Part shown: positions 1 to 10,848 of the stretch, in pieces | How positions within the stretch are numbered: position 1 is the stretch's first letter | How the letters are laid out: every line of letters begins with the position of its first letter | Assembly: GCA_029077825.1 (NCBI GenBank) | Contig: JAQNCT010000003.1 | Location: 26,262 to 90,261 of the forward strand | Reading direction: 5' to 3' | Source: Acidocella sp. | GTDB lineage: Bacteria; Pseudomonadota; Alphaproteobacteria; Acetobacterales; Acetobacteraceae | Length of the DNA stretch: 64,000 nt | Position numbers and translations under genes: made by a program | Notes under the pieces: model-generated | What the model saw: the letters and a program-made list of their open reading frames with translations, nothing else | What the model was told of the DNA's origin: nothing | The model's database searches: none

Positions 1-1
1 T

Positions 2-157
2 GGCATTGCAGCACTGTTGTTGCCGGCGGCGTTGTTGCTGCGGCAGATTTTGTTGCTGGATATCAACAACCCTGAATTATGCTTAAAGTTATTTAAGTCA
101 AACCGGGAGGTTGGGCTGGCCGTCGCAGCGGCGATATTGATCGGTCAGGTGTTCTGA
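2..157 (+). CDS. ubiA: 4-hydroxybenzoate polyprenyltransferase C-terminus (partial, runs off window start)
   Basis: Frame 2 reads GIAALLLPAALLLRQILLLDINNPELCLKLFKSNREVGLAVAAAILIGQVF*, resembling the UbiA C-terminus (NP..CL.LF.SNR.VG). Confidence 0.7.
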   Translation, partial: GIAALLLPAALLLRQILLLDINNPELCLKLFKSNREVGLAVAAAILIGQVF

Positions 158-196
158 TCCCCCGGGTTGGTGCCCGAGGGATCAAATAGCGGCAGG

Positions 197-733
197 TTAG
201 AGTTTCTTTTTACCGGGCTTGCCGGCGTGGTCTTGGAATAACTTATCGGCGATTTTCTGCTGGGCCTCAGGGAAGGTCGCGTAGAGAGCGCTGAAAGCGT
301 CACTAAGTTTTTTGACACCGTCAGCATGGGCCTGCGCGAGAGAAGCGTAGGATTGCATGTTTTCCGGCGCGGTCAGGGTGGCGATGTCAGCGCGGCTGTG
401 GAAAGCGGCGTCCATCTGGATGGCGTTTTCGCGCATGACTTGGGCGAATTGCTTCCAGGCTGGTTCCTCGGTGGCGGTGATTTTTAATTGTGCGTGTAGT
501 GTATTGATATGTTGGTCAACCTTGGCGGCCGCGGCTTTCGAAAATGCCGGGGTGGTTGCGGCTGTAGCGGCGGGTGCTGCCATGGGCGTCATCGGGGCCG
601 CGGGCGTTACGGATGGGCTGGTTGGGGCACTCATCGGTGTGGCTTGGGCGAATGCCGCCATGGGGATGAAAGACGCCGGTAGCGCGAGGGCGGCCACGCT
701 GGCGGCAACGCGAACGAATGCTGTTGGTTTCAT
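197..733 (-). CDS. Secreted Spy/LTXXQ-like periplasmic protein
   Basis: ORF with signal peptide, Ala/Pro/Met-rich linker and helical DQHINTLHAQLKITATEEPAWKQFAQVMRENA region. Confidence 0.6.
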   Translation of the reverse strand: MKPTAFVRVAASVAALALPASFIPMAAFAQATPMSAPTSPSVTPAAPMTPMAAPAATAATTPAFSKAAAAKVDQHINTLHAQLKITATEEPAWKQFAQVMRENAIQMDAAFHSRADIATLTAPENMQSYASLAQAHADGVKKLSDAFSALYATFPEAQQKIADKLFQDHAGKPGKKKL

Positions 734-772
734 CAGGTGTCTCCGTTAAATTTTTTAAGCTGTAAGGCGTTG

Positions 773-1129
773 TTAATCATCATCGCCTGACCGGTAGGGT
801 GCATAATAAACCGGTGGTGGGGGGGCGTAATAAGCCGGTGGTGGCGGGGCGTAATAAACCGGCGGCGGTGGCGCGTAATATTGTTGCTGTTGCGACACGA
901 TAGCGCCGCCGAGCAGCGCACCGATACCGATGCCAAGCAGAGCGCCGCCGACCGCATCACCACCGCCACCGCCACCGCGATAATCGCCGCGATCGCCGCC
1001 ATAATAATGATGGTCATCAGCGTGGGCGGCCAGTGGGGCCAGAGAGATGGCGGCGGCAAAGACCGCTGTGGTGATAAATTTGAAGTTGTTGGCGATGCTC
1101 ATGGGTTCCGTCCTTTCGAGAAGAGACAA
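773..1129 (-). CDS. Small secreted protein with glycine-zipper segment and Pro/Tyr repeats (APPPPVYYAPPPPAYY)
   Basis: ORF with signal peptide; GGALLGIGIGALLGGAI; tandem PPPxYYA repeats. Confidence 0.6.
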   Translation of the reverse strand: MSLLERTEPMSIANNFKFITTAVFAAAISLAPLAAHADDHHYYGGDRGDYRGGGGGGDAVGGALLGIGIGALLGGAIVSQQQQYYAPPPPVYYAPPPPAYYAPPPPVYYAPYRSGDDD

Positions 1130-1232
1130 ATCAGGCGTGCCAAGTTTTATAGCGCTGGATTTTGTTGAAATCGCGGCGGCGAATTGTCAGGATTTAGCCG
1201 CCGAGATCACAAGCTGGTGATTATTTCGGGCT

Positions 1233-1448
1233 TTAGTGCGTAACCCCACCCGCGACAGCGCCAACGCCGGCGCCAATGGCGGCACCAGCCAAAACCGGGC
1301 CGCCGACAACGGCGGTGATGGCTGCACCGCCAACCGCGCCAATAGCACCACCGGAGAGCATGCGCTGCTGCTGGTGGTTCATATGGTCACAGCCGGCCAA
1401 AGATACGGCACAAAGTGCTACAACGATTAAACGAGGATATGCAGACAT
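1233..1448 (-). CDS. Small glycine-zipper lipoprotein
   Basis: Lipobox LAGC and GGAIGAVGGAAITAVVGG motif. Confidence 0.6.
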   Translation of the reverse strand: MSAYPRLIVVALCAVSLAGCDHMNHQQQRMLSGGAIGAVGGAAITAVVGGPVLAGAAIGAGVGAVAGGVTH

Positions 1449-1611
1449 GACCTAATTCCTTTATTGATGACGTACATTGCGGAATAATTGTCATATGGGG
1501 GTGTGTCGGGGAAACCCCAAGTTTATTACGAAATTTTACGGTTTTGGAGAGGTGAAATCCTGGATGCCCCACCGCTTACGCCGGAAACGGCGCTGCGGCA
1601 CCCTGGAGATT

Positions 1612-2826
<1,215 letters not shown>

Positions 2827-3155
2827 TTACCAGGGGGGGGAATAGCTTTACCCATAATCCTGCAGTGGGCCCGCCGCAACCGCGGCTAAAGGTTCCGCCG
2901 CAACTGCGGCTGGATGTTAGGGTTTTGTGAGCGGCGTGTGAATTGCGTATTAAAGCTGCAGTGGGGCGGCTTGGTTTGGTAATTGGCTTAACAATTACGC
3001 TTGCAAACAAGGCTAAATCATCCTACCGCCAGTCGCATTCGGATCACAGCTCTAAAACTAAGGTTTAGAGCCGGGTTTAGTACGGCTGCGGCACCGAATA
3101 ATCATTACGGCCTGCACCTAAGATAAGGTGTGGGTTATTCAGGAGAGTTTTTACC

Positions 3156-3572
3156 ATGACATCATTAAAATCAGCAGCTTTGGCTGCAATGTTTGCTTTT
3201 GGCGTTGCTGCCCCGGCGTTTGCGCAGTCTGCAATGTCCCCCATGTCTGCACCAACGTCTGCACCAATGGCAGCTCCGGCCGCTTCAACCGCAGCACCAG
3301 CCGCAGCTGCCACAACCTCAGCCATGAAGCCGACCAAGACAAAGAAGACCAAGGCTGAGAATACCGCTGCAACAACCAAGACCACAGTCGGGCGTTTCAA
3401 GACCGAAGCTGAAGCCAAGGCAAGCTGCCCGATGGACAGCGTTGTGTGGGCCAGCTCCAAGAGCAAGGCTTACCATGTGTCCACCTCCAAGCTGTATGGC
3501 AAAACCAAGTCCGGCGCTTATGAGTGCCAGAAGACCGCTGATGCGGCTGGTTACCACGCTGCCAAGAACTAA
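3156..3572 (+). CDS. Secreted hypothetical protein with Ala/Pro/Met-rich linker
   Basis: Signal peptide ORF; RBS-like ggagag upstream; Lys-rich C-terminal domain. Confidence 0.6.
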   Translation: MTSLKSAALAAMFAFGVAAPAFAQSAMSPMSAPTSAPMAAPAASTAAPAAAATTSAMKPTKTKKTKAENTAATTKTTVGRFKTEAEAKASCPMDSVVWASSKSKAYHVSTSKLYGKTKSGAYECQKTADAAGYHAAKN

Positions 3573-3688
3573 CATTTGACCGGCATTGTTGGGTGGCGAA
3601 AGCTGCCCAACAACTGCGGGTATGATGGCTTGCCTGACAAATTTAAGTGACCACGGGCTGATGATAAGTTTCACCAGGAGAGAAAACG

Positions 3689-4051
3689 ATGGGTTTATTT
3701 GACGGCGTAGCGGGGATTATTTCGGGCGCCATGGCAGGCGGCAATACCGGCCAGGTGTCTGACATGCTGATGGGGGCTCTCTCGGAGCATGGTATCAGCG
3801 ATGTTGGCGGGTTGGTATCAAAGTTTCAGAGTGCCGGGTTGGGTGAGCATGCCGCCTCCTGGGTTGGCAATGGCAGCAATATGCCGATTGACGCGAGCTC
3901 AGTTGAGCAGGCGCTCGGCAGCCATGTGGTGGCCTCGATTGCGGCAAAGCTGGGGGTTGACCCGGCGATGGCGAGCCAGTTGTTGGCGCAGCATCTGCCG
4001 GCGGTGGTTAGCCACATGACCCCCGATGGCCAAGTGCCGGACGCTTCCTGA
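3689..4051 (+). CDS. YidB/DUF937-like protein
   Basis: MGLFDGVAGIISGAMAGG...LSEHGISDVGGLVSKFQSAGLGEHAASWVGNG is typical of the YidB family. Confidence 0.75.
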   Translation: MGLFDGVAGIISGAMAGGNTGQVSDMLMGALSEHGISDVGGLVSKFQSAGLGEHAASWVGNGSNMPIDASSVEQALGSHVVASIAAKLGVDPAMASQLLAQHLPAVVSHMTPDGQVPDAS

Positions 4052-4070
4052 GAGGCTTTAGACGTGACGT

Positions 4071-4099
4071 AAAAGGCGCCCACCAGGCGCCTTTTTTAT
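4071..4099 (+). terminator. Rho-independent terminator downstream of YidB-like gene
   Basis: aaaaggcgcccaccaggcgccttttttat hairpin plus T tract. Confidence 0.8.
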
Positions 4100-4123
4100 G
4101 GCTGGTGGCACAGCCGAGGGCCG

Positions 4124-4155
4124 CGACAAAAAAGCGCCACGAGGGCGCTTTTAGA
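4124..4155 (-). terminator. Rho-independent terminator downstream of rpsU
   Basis: Reverse strand ctaaaagcgccctcgtggcgcttttttg hairpin plus T tract. Confidence 0.75.
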
Positions 4156-4199
4156 AAACTAAAAATGGCTTAAACGACGCGGGCTTAGAAAGCGAAGAT

Positions 4200-4403
4200 T
4201 TAGAAGCCTTCGCGCTCAATGCGTTTACGCTCCATTTTGCGGGCGCGACGAACTGCTTCGGCGGCCTCACGGGCGCGGCGTTCGCACGGCTTTTCATAGT
4301 GCCGGCGCAGTTTCATTTCGCGGAAAACACCCTCACGCTGGAGTTTCTTTTTGAGCGCCTTGAGGGCTTGATCGACGTTATTGTCGCGAACGAGAACTTG
4401 CAC
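4200..4403 (-). CDS. rpsU: 30S ribosomal protein S21 (GTG start)
   Basis: [56 protein letters not shown]. Confidence 0.92.
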   Translation of the reverse strand: MQVLVRDNNVDQALKALKKKLQREGVFREMKLRRHYEKPCERRAREAAEAVRRARKMERKRIEREGF

Positions 4404-4535
4404 TTGGCAGACAACTCCTGAAACCGAAAAAACAGAAAGACGCCGCAGCAAGATTGCCGCGATCGCCGGATTTTGAGGTCTATAGCACAAAAAACGCTCT
4501 CGCCAAATCATTTCTGAGGGGGCATCTATGCAGGC

Positions 4536-5099
4536 ATGGCGATCCTCAAAATAGCCCGGATGGGGCACCCGGTTTTACTCACCCGCGCTGCGCATGTGGC
4601 TGACCCAACGGCGGCTGAAATTGCGCAACTCATTGAAAACATGACGGAAACTCTGGAGGATGCCGGCGGGGTAGGGCTGGCGGCACCGCAGGTGCATGTC
4701 AGCCTGCGGTTGTTTATTTATAAAGTGCCGGGCGAGCGGGCGGGGGTTGAGGGCGCCGAGGTGCCGCTCCGTGCTGTGATCAACCCGCTGATTACGCCGC
4801 TCTCACCCGAGGTGACGATGGGGTGGGAGGGGTGTTTATCGATCCCCGGCTTGCGGGCGGCGGTGCCGCGTTTTGAGCGGATCCGCCTCACCGGGCTGGA
4901 TGCCGCAGGTGCTGCGATTGACCATGAGCTATCGGGCTTTCATGCGCGAGTGGTACAGCATGAGGCAGACCATCTGGATGGGATATTATATCCGATGCGG
5001 ATGCATGATTTCAGGTATTTTGGGTTTCAAGAGGAAACCGTGAAATATGATTTTCCGTTGCCGAAAATCGAGTTGCAGCAGGAGCAAGGCCATGAGTGA
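4536..5099 (+). CDS. def: Peptide deformylase
   Basis: [18 protein letters not shown]; metal-binding helix reads [11 protein letters not shown] (QHE.DHL). Confidence 0.92.
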   Translation: MAILKIARMGHPVLLTRAAHVADPTAAEIAQLIENMTETLEDAGGVGLAAPQVHVSLRLFIYKVPGERAGVEGAEVPLRAVINPLITPLSPEVTMGWEGCLSIPGLRAAVPRFERIRLTGLDAAGAAIDHELSGFHARVVQHEADHLDGILYPMRMHDFRYFGFQEETVKYDFPLPKIELQQEQGHE

Positions 5100-5703
5100 G
5101 GACGCGAAGCGTGACGAGTTGGTGGAGGCGCTGCTGGCGCAGGTGCCGTTTGACGGTTGGACCAGCCAGGCTTTGCGCCACGCCCTGATCAGCATGGGAG
5201 AGCCGGCGGATGATGGGCCGATCTATTTTCCCGGTGGTGCGGGAGAGATGATCTCGGCGTTCTGCGCCTTGGCCGACGAGCGGATGGTTGCCGCGGCCCA
5301 AGCAGCGGATTTGGCGGCTTACCGGGTGCCGGCCAGGGTGCGGGCGATCATCGCGCTGCGGTTTGAACAAAACCGGCCGCATAAGGAAGCGATCCGGCGG
5401 GCGATGTCATGGCTGGCGGTGCCGACGCATCTGCCGCTGGCGGTGAAACTGACGGCCGATACGGTGGATGCTGTCTGGCATGCGGCGGGGGACACTTCGG
5501 CGGATTTCAACTGGTACACCAAGCGCGGCCTGCTGGCGGCGATTTACACGCCCACATTGCTGTATTGGCTACGCGACCAATCTGACGAGGATGCGCAGAG
5601 CCTGGCGTTTCTGGACCGGCGGTTGGCGGGAACGGGGCGGATAACCAAACTGCGGCGCAAGATCGAGGGCGGGCTGCGGGGGCTGGCGCCGAAGCGGGCT
5701 TGA
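5092..5703 (+). CDS. COQ9-family ubiquinone biosynthesis protein
   Basis: FDGWTSQALRHAL..., ADTVDAVWHAAGDTSADFNWYTKRGLLAAIYTPTLLYWL, COQ9 hallmark; overlaps def stop. Confidence 0.88.
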   Translation: MSEDAKRDELVEALLAQVPFDGWTSQALRHALISMGEPADDGPIYFPGGAGEMISAFCALADERMVAAAQAADLAAYRVPARVRAIIALRFEQNRPHKEAIRRAMSWLAVPTHLPLAVKLTADTVDAVWHAAGDTSADFNWYTKRGLLAAIYTPTLLYWLRDQSDEDAQSLAFLDRRLAGTGRITKLRRKIEGGLRGLAPKRA

Positions 5704-5723
5704 GAGGCCGCTGCGGCGTGCGG

Positions 5724-6134
5724 TTATTTCAGCAGCCCTAGCCGTGGGATATCGATGGCGGGGCAGCGGTTTATGACAACTTCCAAGCCAGCGGCGCGGG
5801 CGGTTTCAGCGGCTTCCTCATTGATCACGCCCAATTGCATCCAGATGGTTTTGGCACCCAGGCGGATGGCATCGGCCACCGGAGCGGCAACTTCGGCGCT
5901 GTTACGGAACAAATCGACCATCTCGAGCGGTGTTGCGTCATCCAGGCTGGCCACCACAAGGCGGCCCAGGATGCTCTGGCCGGCGAGGCCGGGGTTGACC
6001 GGGGTGACGTCATAACCTTGGGATAGCAGGAATTGCATGACCTCGTAGGACGGGCGCGAGGGTTTGTTGGAGGCGCCGACCAGGGCGATCCGCCTGGTGG
6101 TGGTAAGGATGCGGGTTAAATCATGGTCGGTCAT
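5724..6134 (-). CDS. CoA-binding domain protein (YccU-like)
   Basis: IALVGASNKPSRPSYEVMQFLLSQGYDVTPVNPG; INRCPAIDIPRL. Confidence 0.85.
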   Translation of the reverse strand: MTDHDLTRILTTTRRIALVGASNKPSRPSYEVMQFLLSQGYDVTPVNPGLAGQSILGRLVVASLDDATPLEMVDLFRNSAEVAAPVADAIRLGAKTIWMQLGVINEEAAETARAAGLEVVINRCPAIDIPRLGLLK

Positions 6135-6190
6135 GTGATCTTCCTTACAACTGCCTTCCTTTAAGTCTCGGGGCCGGTTACAGCCAATCC

Positions 6191-7789
6191 ATGAAAAAGG
6201 GTATTTTTGGTTGCGTGGTGTTGAGCCTGCTGGGCTTTGTGATGTGGAGCATGCCCAATAAGCCGCAGGGTGGGGATGTAACCATGCCGGCTGGCAAGTT
6301 CAATTCCGTATCGTATGCGCCGTACCGGGCCGGGCAGTCACCTTTGGATAAAACGGTCCCGACCGGGGCGCAGGTGGCGCAGGATTTGGCGCTGGTGGCA
6401 ACGCAAGCGGATGGGATCCGAACCTATTCCTCCAGCGAAGGCAATTACGATATCGGCGCACTGGCCAAGCAGGCCGGGCTGAAAGTTTCGGTTGGGATCT
6501 GGCTAGGTGGTGACGTGCGGCATAATGCCAAAGAAATGGCCGCTGGGATTGCCGAGGCTAACGCGCACCCCAATACCGTCACGCGGGTGATTGTGGGCAA
6601 TGAGGTGCTGCTGCGGCGGGATCTTTCAGTGGATGATCTGATCAAGGACATTGATTACGTGAAGTCGCAGGTGAAGCAGCCGATTGCGTATGCCGACGTG
6701 ACAGATTTCTGGCGGCAGTTTCCGCAGGTGGCGTCGCATGTGGATGTGGTGATGATTCATGTTCTACCGTACTGGGAAGATACGCCGCTGAATGTGGATA
6801 AGGCGATTGCCGCGCTTAAAACCACCATTGAGGGTTTTAAATATATGTATCCGGGCAAAACCATCGCCATTGGGGAAACCGGCTGGCCAAGCCGCGGGCG
6901 CTGGCGGGCGGATGCCGCACCATCCAGGGTAAATGAGGCGGTGTATTTGCGGAAGTTTGTGACGCTGGCTGACCAGGAGCACGTGGATTATAATTTGATC
7001 GAAGCGTTCGATCAGGATTGGAAATTCGAGGACGAGGGCGTGGCCGGTGCCAATTGGGGTATATGGAATGCCGCGCGTGCGCCGAAATTTCCGTTGAATG
7101 GCGGGGTGGTCGAGCATCCGCACTGGCCTTGGTACGCAGCGCTTGGCGCGATTTGCGGTAGTTTGCTGTTTGCCAGTGTGGGGTTTAGGAATTTGCGGCT
7201 GGCGGTACCCTCATTTGCGTTAGGCAATGCGTATGCGATTGCCTGCGCGGGTACGCTGCCGATGCTGTATGATGACTGGCAGGTTGTTGATGCGGTGGTG
7301 AATCTGGCTTTGCAGGCCGCCTTTGCGCTGATGATCATTCGCCGGGCTGATGCGATTTTGGCGGGTAAGATGTTGCCGCCGCGGGTAAGTGCTGGTGCAA
7401 CCTTGGCGGCGTTGCGGCGTGGGCGGCTGTTATTTAACTATGATTCGTTCAGCTTTTTATTCCTGGTCAGTGCTGCGATTTTTCAGATGATGCTGGTATT
7501 GCCGCCAGATTTTGGGCGCTACCGGGAGGCGCCATTGGCGGTGTTTATCATTCCGGTGCTGGGCGCGTTGTTGCGGTTTTGGACCAAGGACAAACCGAAA
7601 AACCTGACATGGGAGGATATTCTGGCGGCCAATGTGCTGGCCCTGGCGGCGATTGCGAGCGCGGTGATTGAGGGTGGGAATAATTTGGATTTCATCACCT
7701 GGAGCATGGCGGCTTTGGCGATGGCCGCACCGATAATTTTGGCAACCGAGGGCAAGCGCGGCGGGCGTAAAGTGAAGCGGCAAAAGTAG
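6191..7789 (+). CDS. GH17-like glucanase/glucan synthase with C-terminal membrane domain (NdvC-like)
   Basis: SYAPYRAGQSP; VIVGNEVLLR; IAIGETGWPSRGR; several C-terminal TM helices. Confidence 0.8.
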   Translation: MKKGIFGCVVLSLLGFVMWSMPNKPQGGDVTMPAGKFNSVSYAPYRAGQSPLDKTVPTGAQVAQDLALVATQADGIRTYSSSEGNYDIGALAKQAGLKVSVGIWLGGDVRHNAKEMAAGIAEANAHPNTVTRVIVGNEVLLRRDLSVDDLIKDIDYVKSQVKQPIAYADVTDFWRQFPQVASHVDVVMIHVLPYWEDTPLNVDKAIAALKTTIEGFKYMYPGKTIAIGETGWPSRGRWRADAAPSRVNEAVYLRKFVTLADQEHVDYNLIEAFDQDWKFEDEGVAGANWGIWNAARAPKFPLNGGVVEHPHWPWYAALGAICGSLLFASVGFRNLRLAVPSFALGNAYAIACAGTLPMLYDDWQVVDAVVNLALQAAFALMIIRRADAILAGKMLPPRVSAGATLAALRRGRLLFNYDSFSFLFLVSAAIFQMMLVLPPDFGRYREAPLAVFIIPVLGALLRFWTKDKPKNLTWEDILAANVLALAAIASAVIEGGNNLDFITWSMAALAMAAPIILATEGKRGGRKVKRQK

Positions 7790-7954
7790 ATTTTCGCGCC
7801 CGCTGTTTGCGCTTGTGTGTCTGCGCTTGCGTGTCAGCACTTGCGTGTTCGCGCTTTACGTCAGTCCCGCGCAGGCGGGACTCTGTTGTTTGGCCGGTCG
7901 CTCGCAACGGTGGTAACACGCGCCATTGCGTGTATCACCGCCGGATGTGAGGTT

Positions 7955-8449
7955 TTACTTACCGTGTGTGCCTTCGCCAAGGACGAAGACGTCCTGGGCG
8001 GCGGGGGCGGGGGCCGGGTTGTTGAGCATTTCGATGCGGCCGGTGATTTGGCCGCCATCTTCCACTTGCAGGCGACGGCAACGCGCGACTCCCAGCACGC
8101 GGCCGGTGGCGCGCACGACCAGTGTGTTGCGGGCGGTCAACGTGCCGTCCACAGTGCCGGCGACTTCGGCTTCATCAACCTCAACCTCGCCTTTGAAGAC
8201 GCCGCCCTGGGTGATGATCAGCTCGATCAGCCCGTTGATCATGGTGGCTTCCATGGTGCCTTCAACCACCAGACGTTCGGCCTCCTGGACGGTGCCCTGC
8301 ACGCTGATGCCGCGGCCTACAACGAGAGTGCGGCGGTCGGATGGCTCGGCGTAGGGGGCGGGTGCTGCGGCGGTAGGGGGAGCCGGGATGTGGGCGGGCC
8401 GCATTGGCGCGTTAGGGGGCATGGGCGGGGCAAACGGGGAACGGGCCAT
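7955..8449 (-). CDS. Bactofilin (polymer-forming cytoskeletal protein)
   Basis: VVGRGISVQGTVQEAERLVVEGTMEATMINGLIELIITQGGVFKGEVEVDEAEVAGTVDGTLTAR; start chosen at ATG 8449. Confidence 0.88.
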   Translation of the reverse strand: MARSPFAPPMPPNAPMRPAHIPAPPTAAAPAPYAEPSDRRTLVVGRGISVQGTVQEAERLVVEGTMEATMINGLIELIITQGGVFKGEVEVDEAEVAGTVDGTLTARNTLVVRATGRVLGVARCRRLQVEDGGQITGRIEMLNNPAPAPAAQDVFVLGEGTHGK

Positions 8450-8805
8450 TGAGGTCTCCTGAGGAACGGCGGTGGGTGGAACGGTCATGCGCATTGCGGC
8501 GCTGGGTTGGTCATCAAGCGGGTGGCGAAGAAACTCCGGTGGTGGTGGGTTGCCCAGAAAATCAGGCTGTTCCTGCGGCGCAGGCGACTGGGGCAGAGCG
8601 ATCACTTCGGGTTTAGCGTCATTTGCTTTACGAAAAATTGACACGTGGCCTCCGGCATTGATGACGAGTTGATAAGCAGAGTCTGTGGCTAGCACGCGGG
8701 TTCGTGCCGGAACAATGCTGAGTTTGGTGAAAATACGGACATGGTGGTAGGCGCGAACCATGCGCGTGCGATGGCACAAGCTGGACCCATGCAATGGAGA
8801 GTAAG

Positions 8806-9786
8806 ATGTCAGTGGTGCGTTTTGATATGACCGGGATTGGCAATGCGATCGTGGATTTGCTGGTGCGCACCGATGATGCGTTCCTCTCACACCATGACAT
8901 GCCCAAAGGTGGGATGACGCTGATTGATGCCGATACCGCCACCAGGCTGACCGGGCTGATGGTGGGCGGGCAGACGGCGGCGGGAGGTTCAGTTGCGAAT
9001 TCCTGCGCGGTGGCGGCGTCCCTGGGGGCGCATGTGGCGTTTTTGGGCAAGGTGGCGGCGGATGATATGGGTGCTGCGTTTGCCGCTGGTTTGGCTGAAA
9101 TTGGGGTGCATTACCCAACCAAGCCGCTGCATAATGACGCGCCGACGGCGCGGTGTTTGATTTTTGTAACCCCGGATGGGCAGCGTACCATGAACACTTA
9201 TTTAGGTGCGGGTGGCGAGTTTTCGCTGGGGGATTTGGATGCAACCGTGATTGCGGAGTCCGCGATTACCTATCTTGAAGGCTATTTGTTTGACCCGCCG
9301 GCGGCGCAGGCGGCGTTTGCGGAGGCCGCCAAAATTGCCCGGTCGGCGGGGCGGCTGACAGCATTGTCATTATCAGACCCGTTTTGCGTGGACCGGCATC
9401 GGGATGGGTTCCGGCGGTTGATCAAGCAGGGCGTGGATATTTTATTCGCCAATGAGGCCGAAATTTGTAGCCTGTACGAATGCAATGAGTTTGCAGATGC
9501 CAAGGCGTTGGTGGCGGCGGATGTGAAGCTGGCGGTGCTGACCCGCTCTGAGGCCGGGAGCGTGATCGTGCAGGATGTAAACGTGACCGAAATCGAGGCG
9601 GCGCCGACCAATGTGGTGGATACCACCGGGGCTGGCGATGCTTATGCGGCGGGGTTCATGACCGCTTATGCGCAAGGGCGCTCCGTGCATGAGGCAGGTA
9701 AACTGGGGGCGAAGGCGGCGGCTTTGGCGATCAGCCAGATTGGGGCGCGGCCATCAAGGGAGATGCTGCGAGGCCTAGTGGGGTGA
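8806..9786 (+). CDS. PfkB-family carbohydrate/adenosine kinase
   Basis: GNAIVDLLVR; GGSVANSCAVAASLGA; VVDTTGAGDAYAAGFM. Confidence 0.9.
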   Translation: MSVVRFDMTGIGNAIVDLLVRTDDAFLSHHDMPKGGMTLIDADTATRLTGLMVGGQTAAGGSVANSCAVAASLGAHVAFLGKVAADDMGAAFAAGLAEIGVHYPTKPLHNDAPTARCLIFVTPDGQRTMNTYLGAGGEFSLGDLDATVIAESAITYLEGYLFDPPAAQAAFAEAAKIARSAGRLTALSLSDPFCVDRHRDGFRRLIKQGVDILFANEAEICSLYECNEFADAKALVAADVKLAVLTRSEAGSVIVQDVNVTEIEAAPTNVVDTTGAGDAYAAGFMTAYAQGRSVHEAGKLGAKAAALAISQIGARPSREMLRGLVG

Positions 9787-10532
9787 ATTTCACTGATATT
9801 GTGCTGGTGGCGGTGGCGTTTTTTGCCGGGGCACAGAACGCGCTGGCGGGTGGAGGCTCATTTTTGACGTTTCCGGCGTTGTTATATGCCGGGTTGGACC
9901 CAAGGGCGGCTAATATAACCTCAGCGATCGCGCTGTTTCCGGGCCAGGTAACCACCGGCTTGGCTGGGCGCAGCATGGTGATGGGGGTGTCCGGGCTGTC
10001 CGTGCGGGCGTTGGTTATCATCTCGCTGGCTGGCGGCGGGGTGGGGGCGGTGTTGCTGCTGGCAACGCCGGTTGCGGTATTTGTTCATCTGGTGCCGTAT
10101 CTGGTGCTGTTTGCAACCGCGGTGTTTGCCTGGGGCAGCTTTTTCAAAAAGCCGCGCGCGCAAGATGCCAAGCCGGAATTATCGCCGCGCATGGCAGGCT
10201 TGTTGCAGTTTTTCATTGCGGTGTACGGCGGCTATTTCGGCGGTGGCATCGGCATTTTGATGCTGGCAGCACTTACCGCGGCGGGGCTGCTGGTGCGCCA
10301 TGCCGGGGCCACTAAGAACGTGTTGGCCGGGGTGTGTAACGCCGCCGCGGTGGCACTGTTTTTGGCCGAAACCAAGGTGGATTGGAAGATTGTGCTGCTG
10401 CTGGGGGTGGCGGCCATTATGGGTGGCCAGTTGGGGGTTTATTGGCTGCGGCGGATTAATGAGACGCTGCTGCGGGTGGGGATAACCGCCATTGGGGTCA
10501 TGCTCACCGTGGGGTTGTTGATGCGGGCGTGA
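9783..10532 (+). CDS. Sulfite exporter TauE/SafE (TSUP) family permease
   Basis: FFAGAQNALAGGGSFLTFPALLYAGLDPRAANITSAIALFPG; GGYFGGGIGILMLA. Confidence 0.9.
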   Translation: MNFTDIVLVAVAFFAGAQNALAGGGSFLTFPALLYAGLDPRAANITSAIALFPGQVTTGLAGRSMVMGVSGLSVRALVIISLAGGGVGAVLLLATPVAVFVHLVPYLVLFATAVFAWGSFFKKPRAQDAKPELSPRMAGLLQFFIAVYGGYFGGGIGILMLAALTAAGLLVRHAGATKNVLAGVCNAAAVALFLAETKVDWKIVLLLGVAAIMGGQLGVYWLRRINETLLRVGITAIGVMLTVGLLMRA

Positions 10533-10577
10533 GGTATGAGAGGATTCCCGCCTGCGCGGGAATGACGGGTGGGAAGG

Positions 10578-10831
10578 CCGTCATCCTCGCGAAAGCGAGG
10601 ATCTTCTCATGGTGTGTTGGCAGTGGGGGAGGTTCCCGCCTTCGCGGGAATGACGGGTGGGGCGGGTAAAACGGGTGGGGCGGGAATGACGGGTGGGAAA
10701 ACCGTTATCCTCGCCTTCGTCGTCATCCTTGCCACCCTCGCCGTCATCCTCGCGAAGGCGAGGATCTTCTCATGGTGTGTTGGCAGCGGGGGAGGTTCCC
10801 GCCTGCGCGGGAATGACGGGTGGGGCGGGAA
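10578..10831. repeat. Two ~88-bp direct repeats carrying REP-like palindromes
   Basis: cgtcatcctcgcgaa[a/g]gcgaggatcttctcatggtgtgttggcag[t/c]gggggaggttcccgcct[t/g]cgcgggaatgacgggtggggcggg occurs twice. Confidence 0.85.
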
Positions 10832-10848
10832 TGACCAATGGTGGGGAT

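Noticed and set aside
800-890. Repeated ~33-nt units resembling a CRISPR-like array
   Set aside because: They are in-frame codons for tandem YYAPPPP repeats of the 773..1129 protein; no spacers.
8449-9244. N-terminal extension of the 429-aa minus ORF 7955..9244
   Set aside because: Overlaps the kinase gene antisense; bactofilin start placed at ATG 8449 with an RBS.
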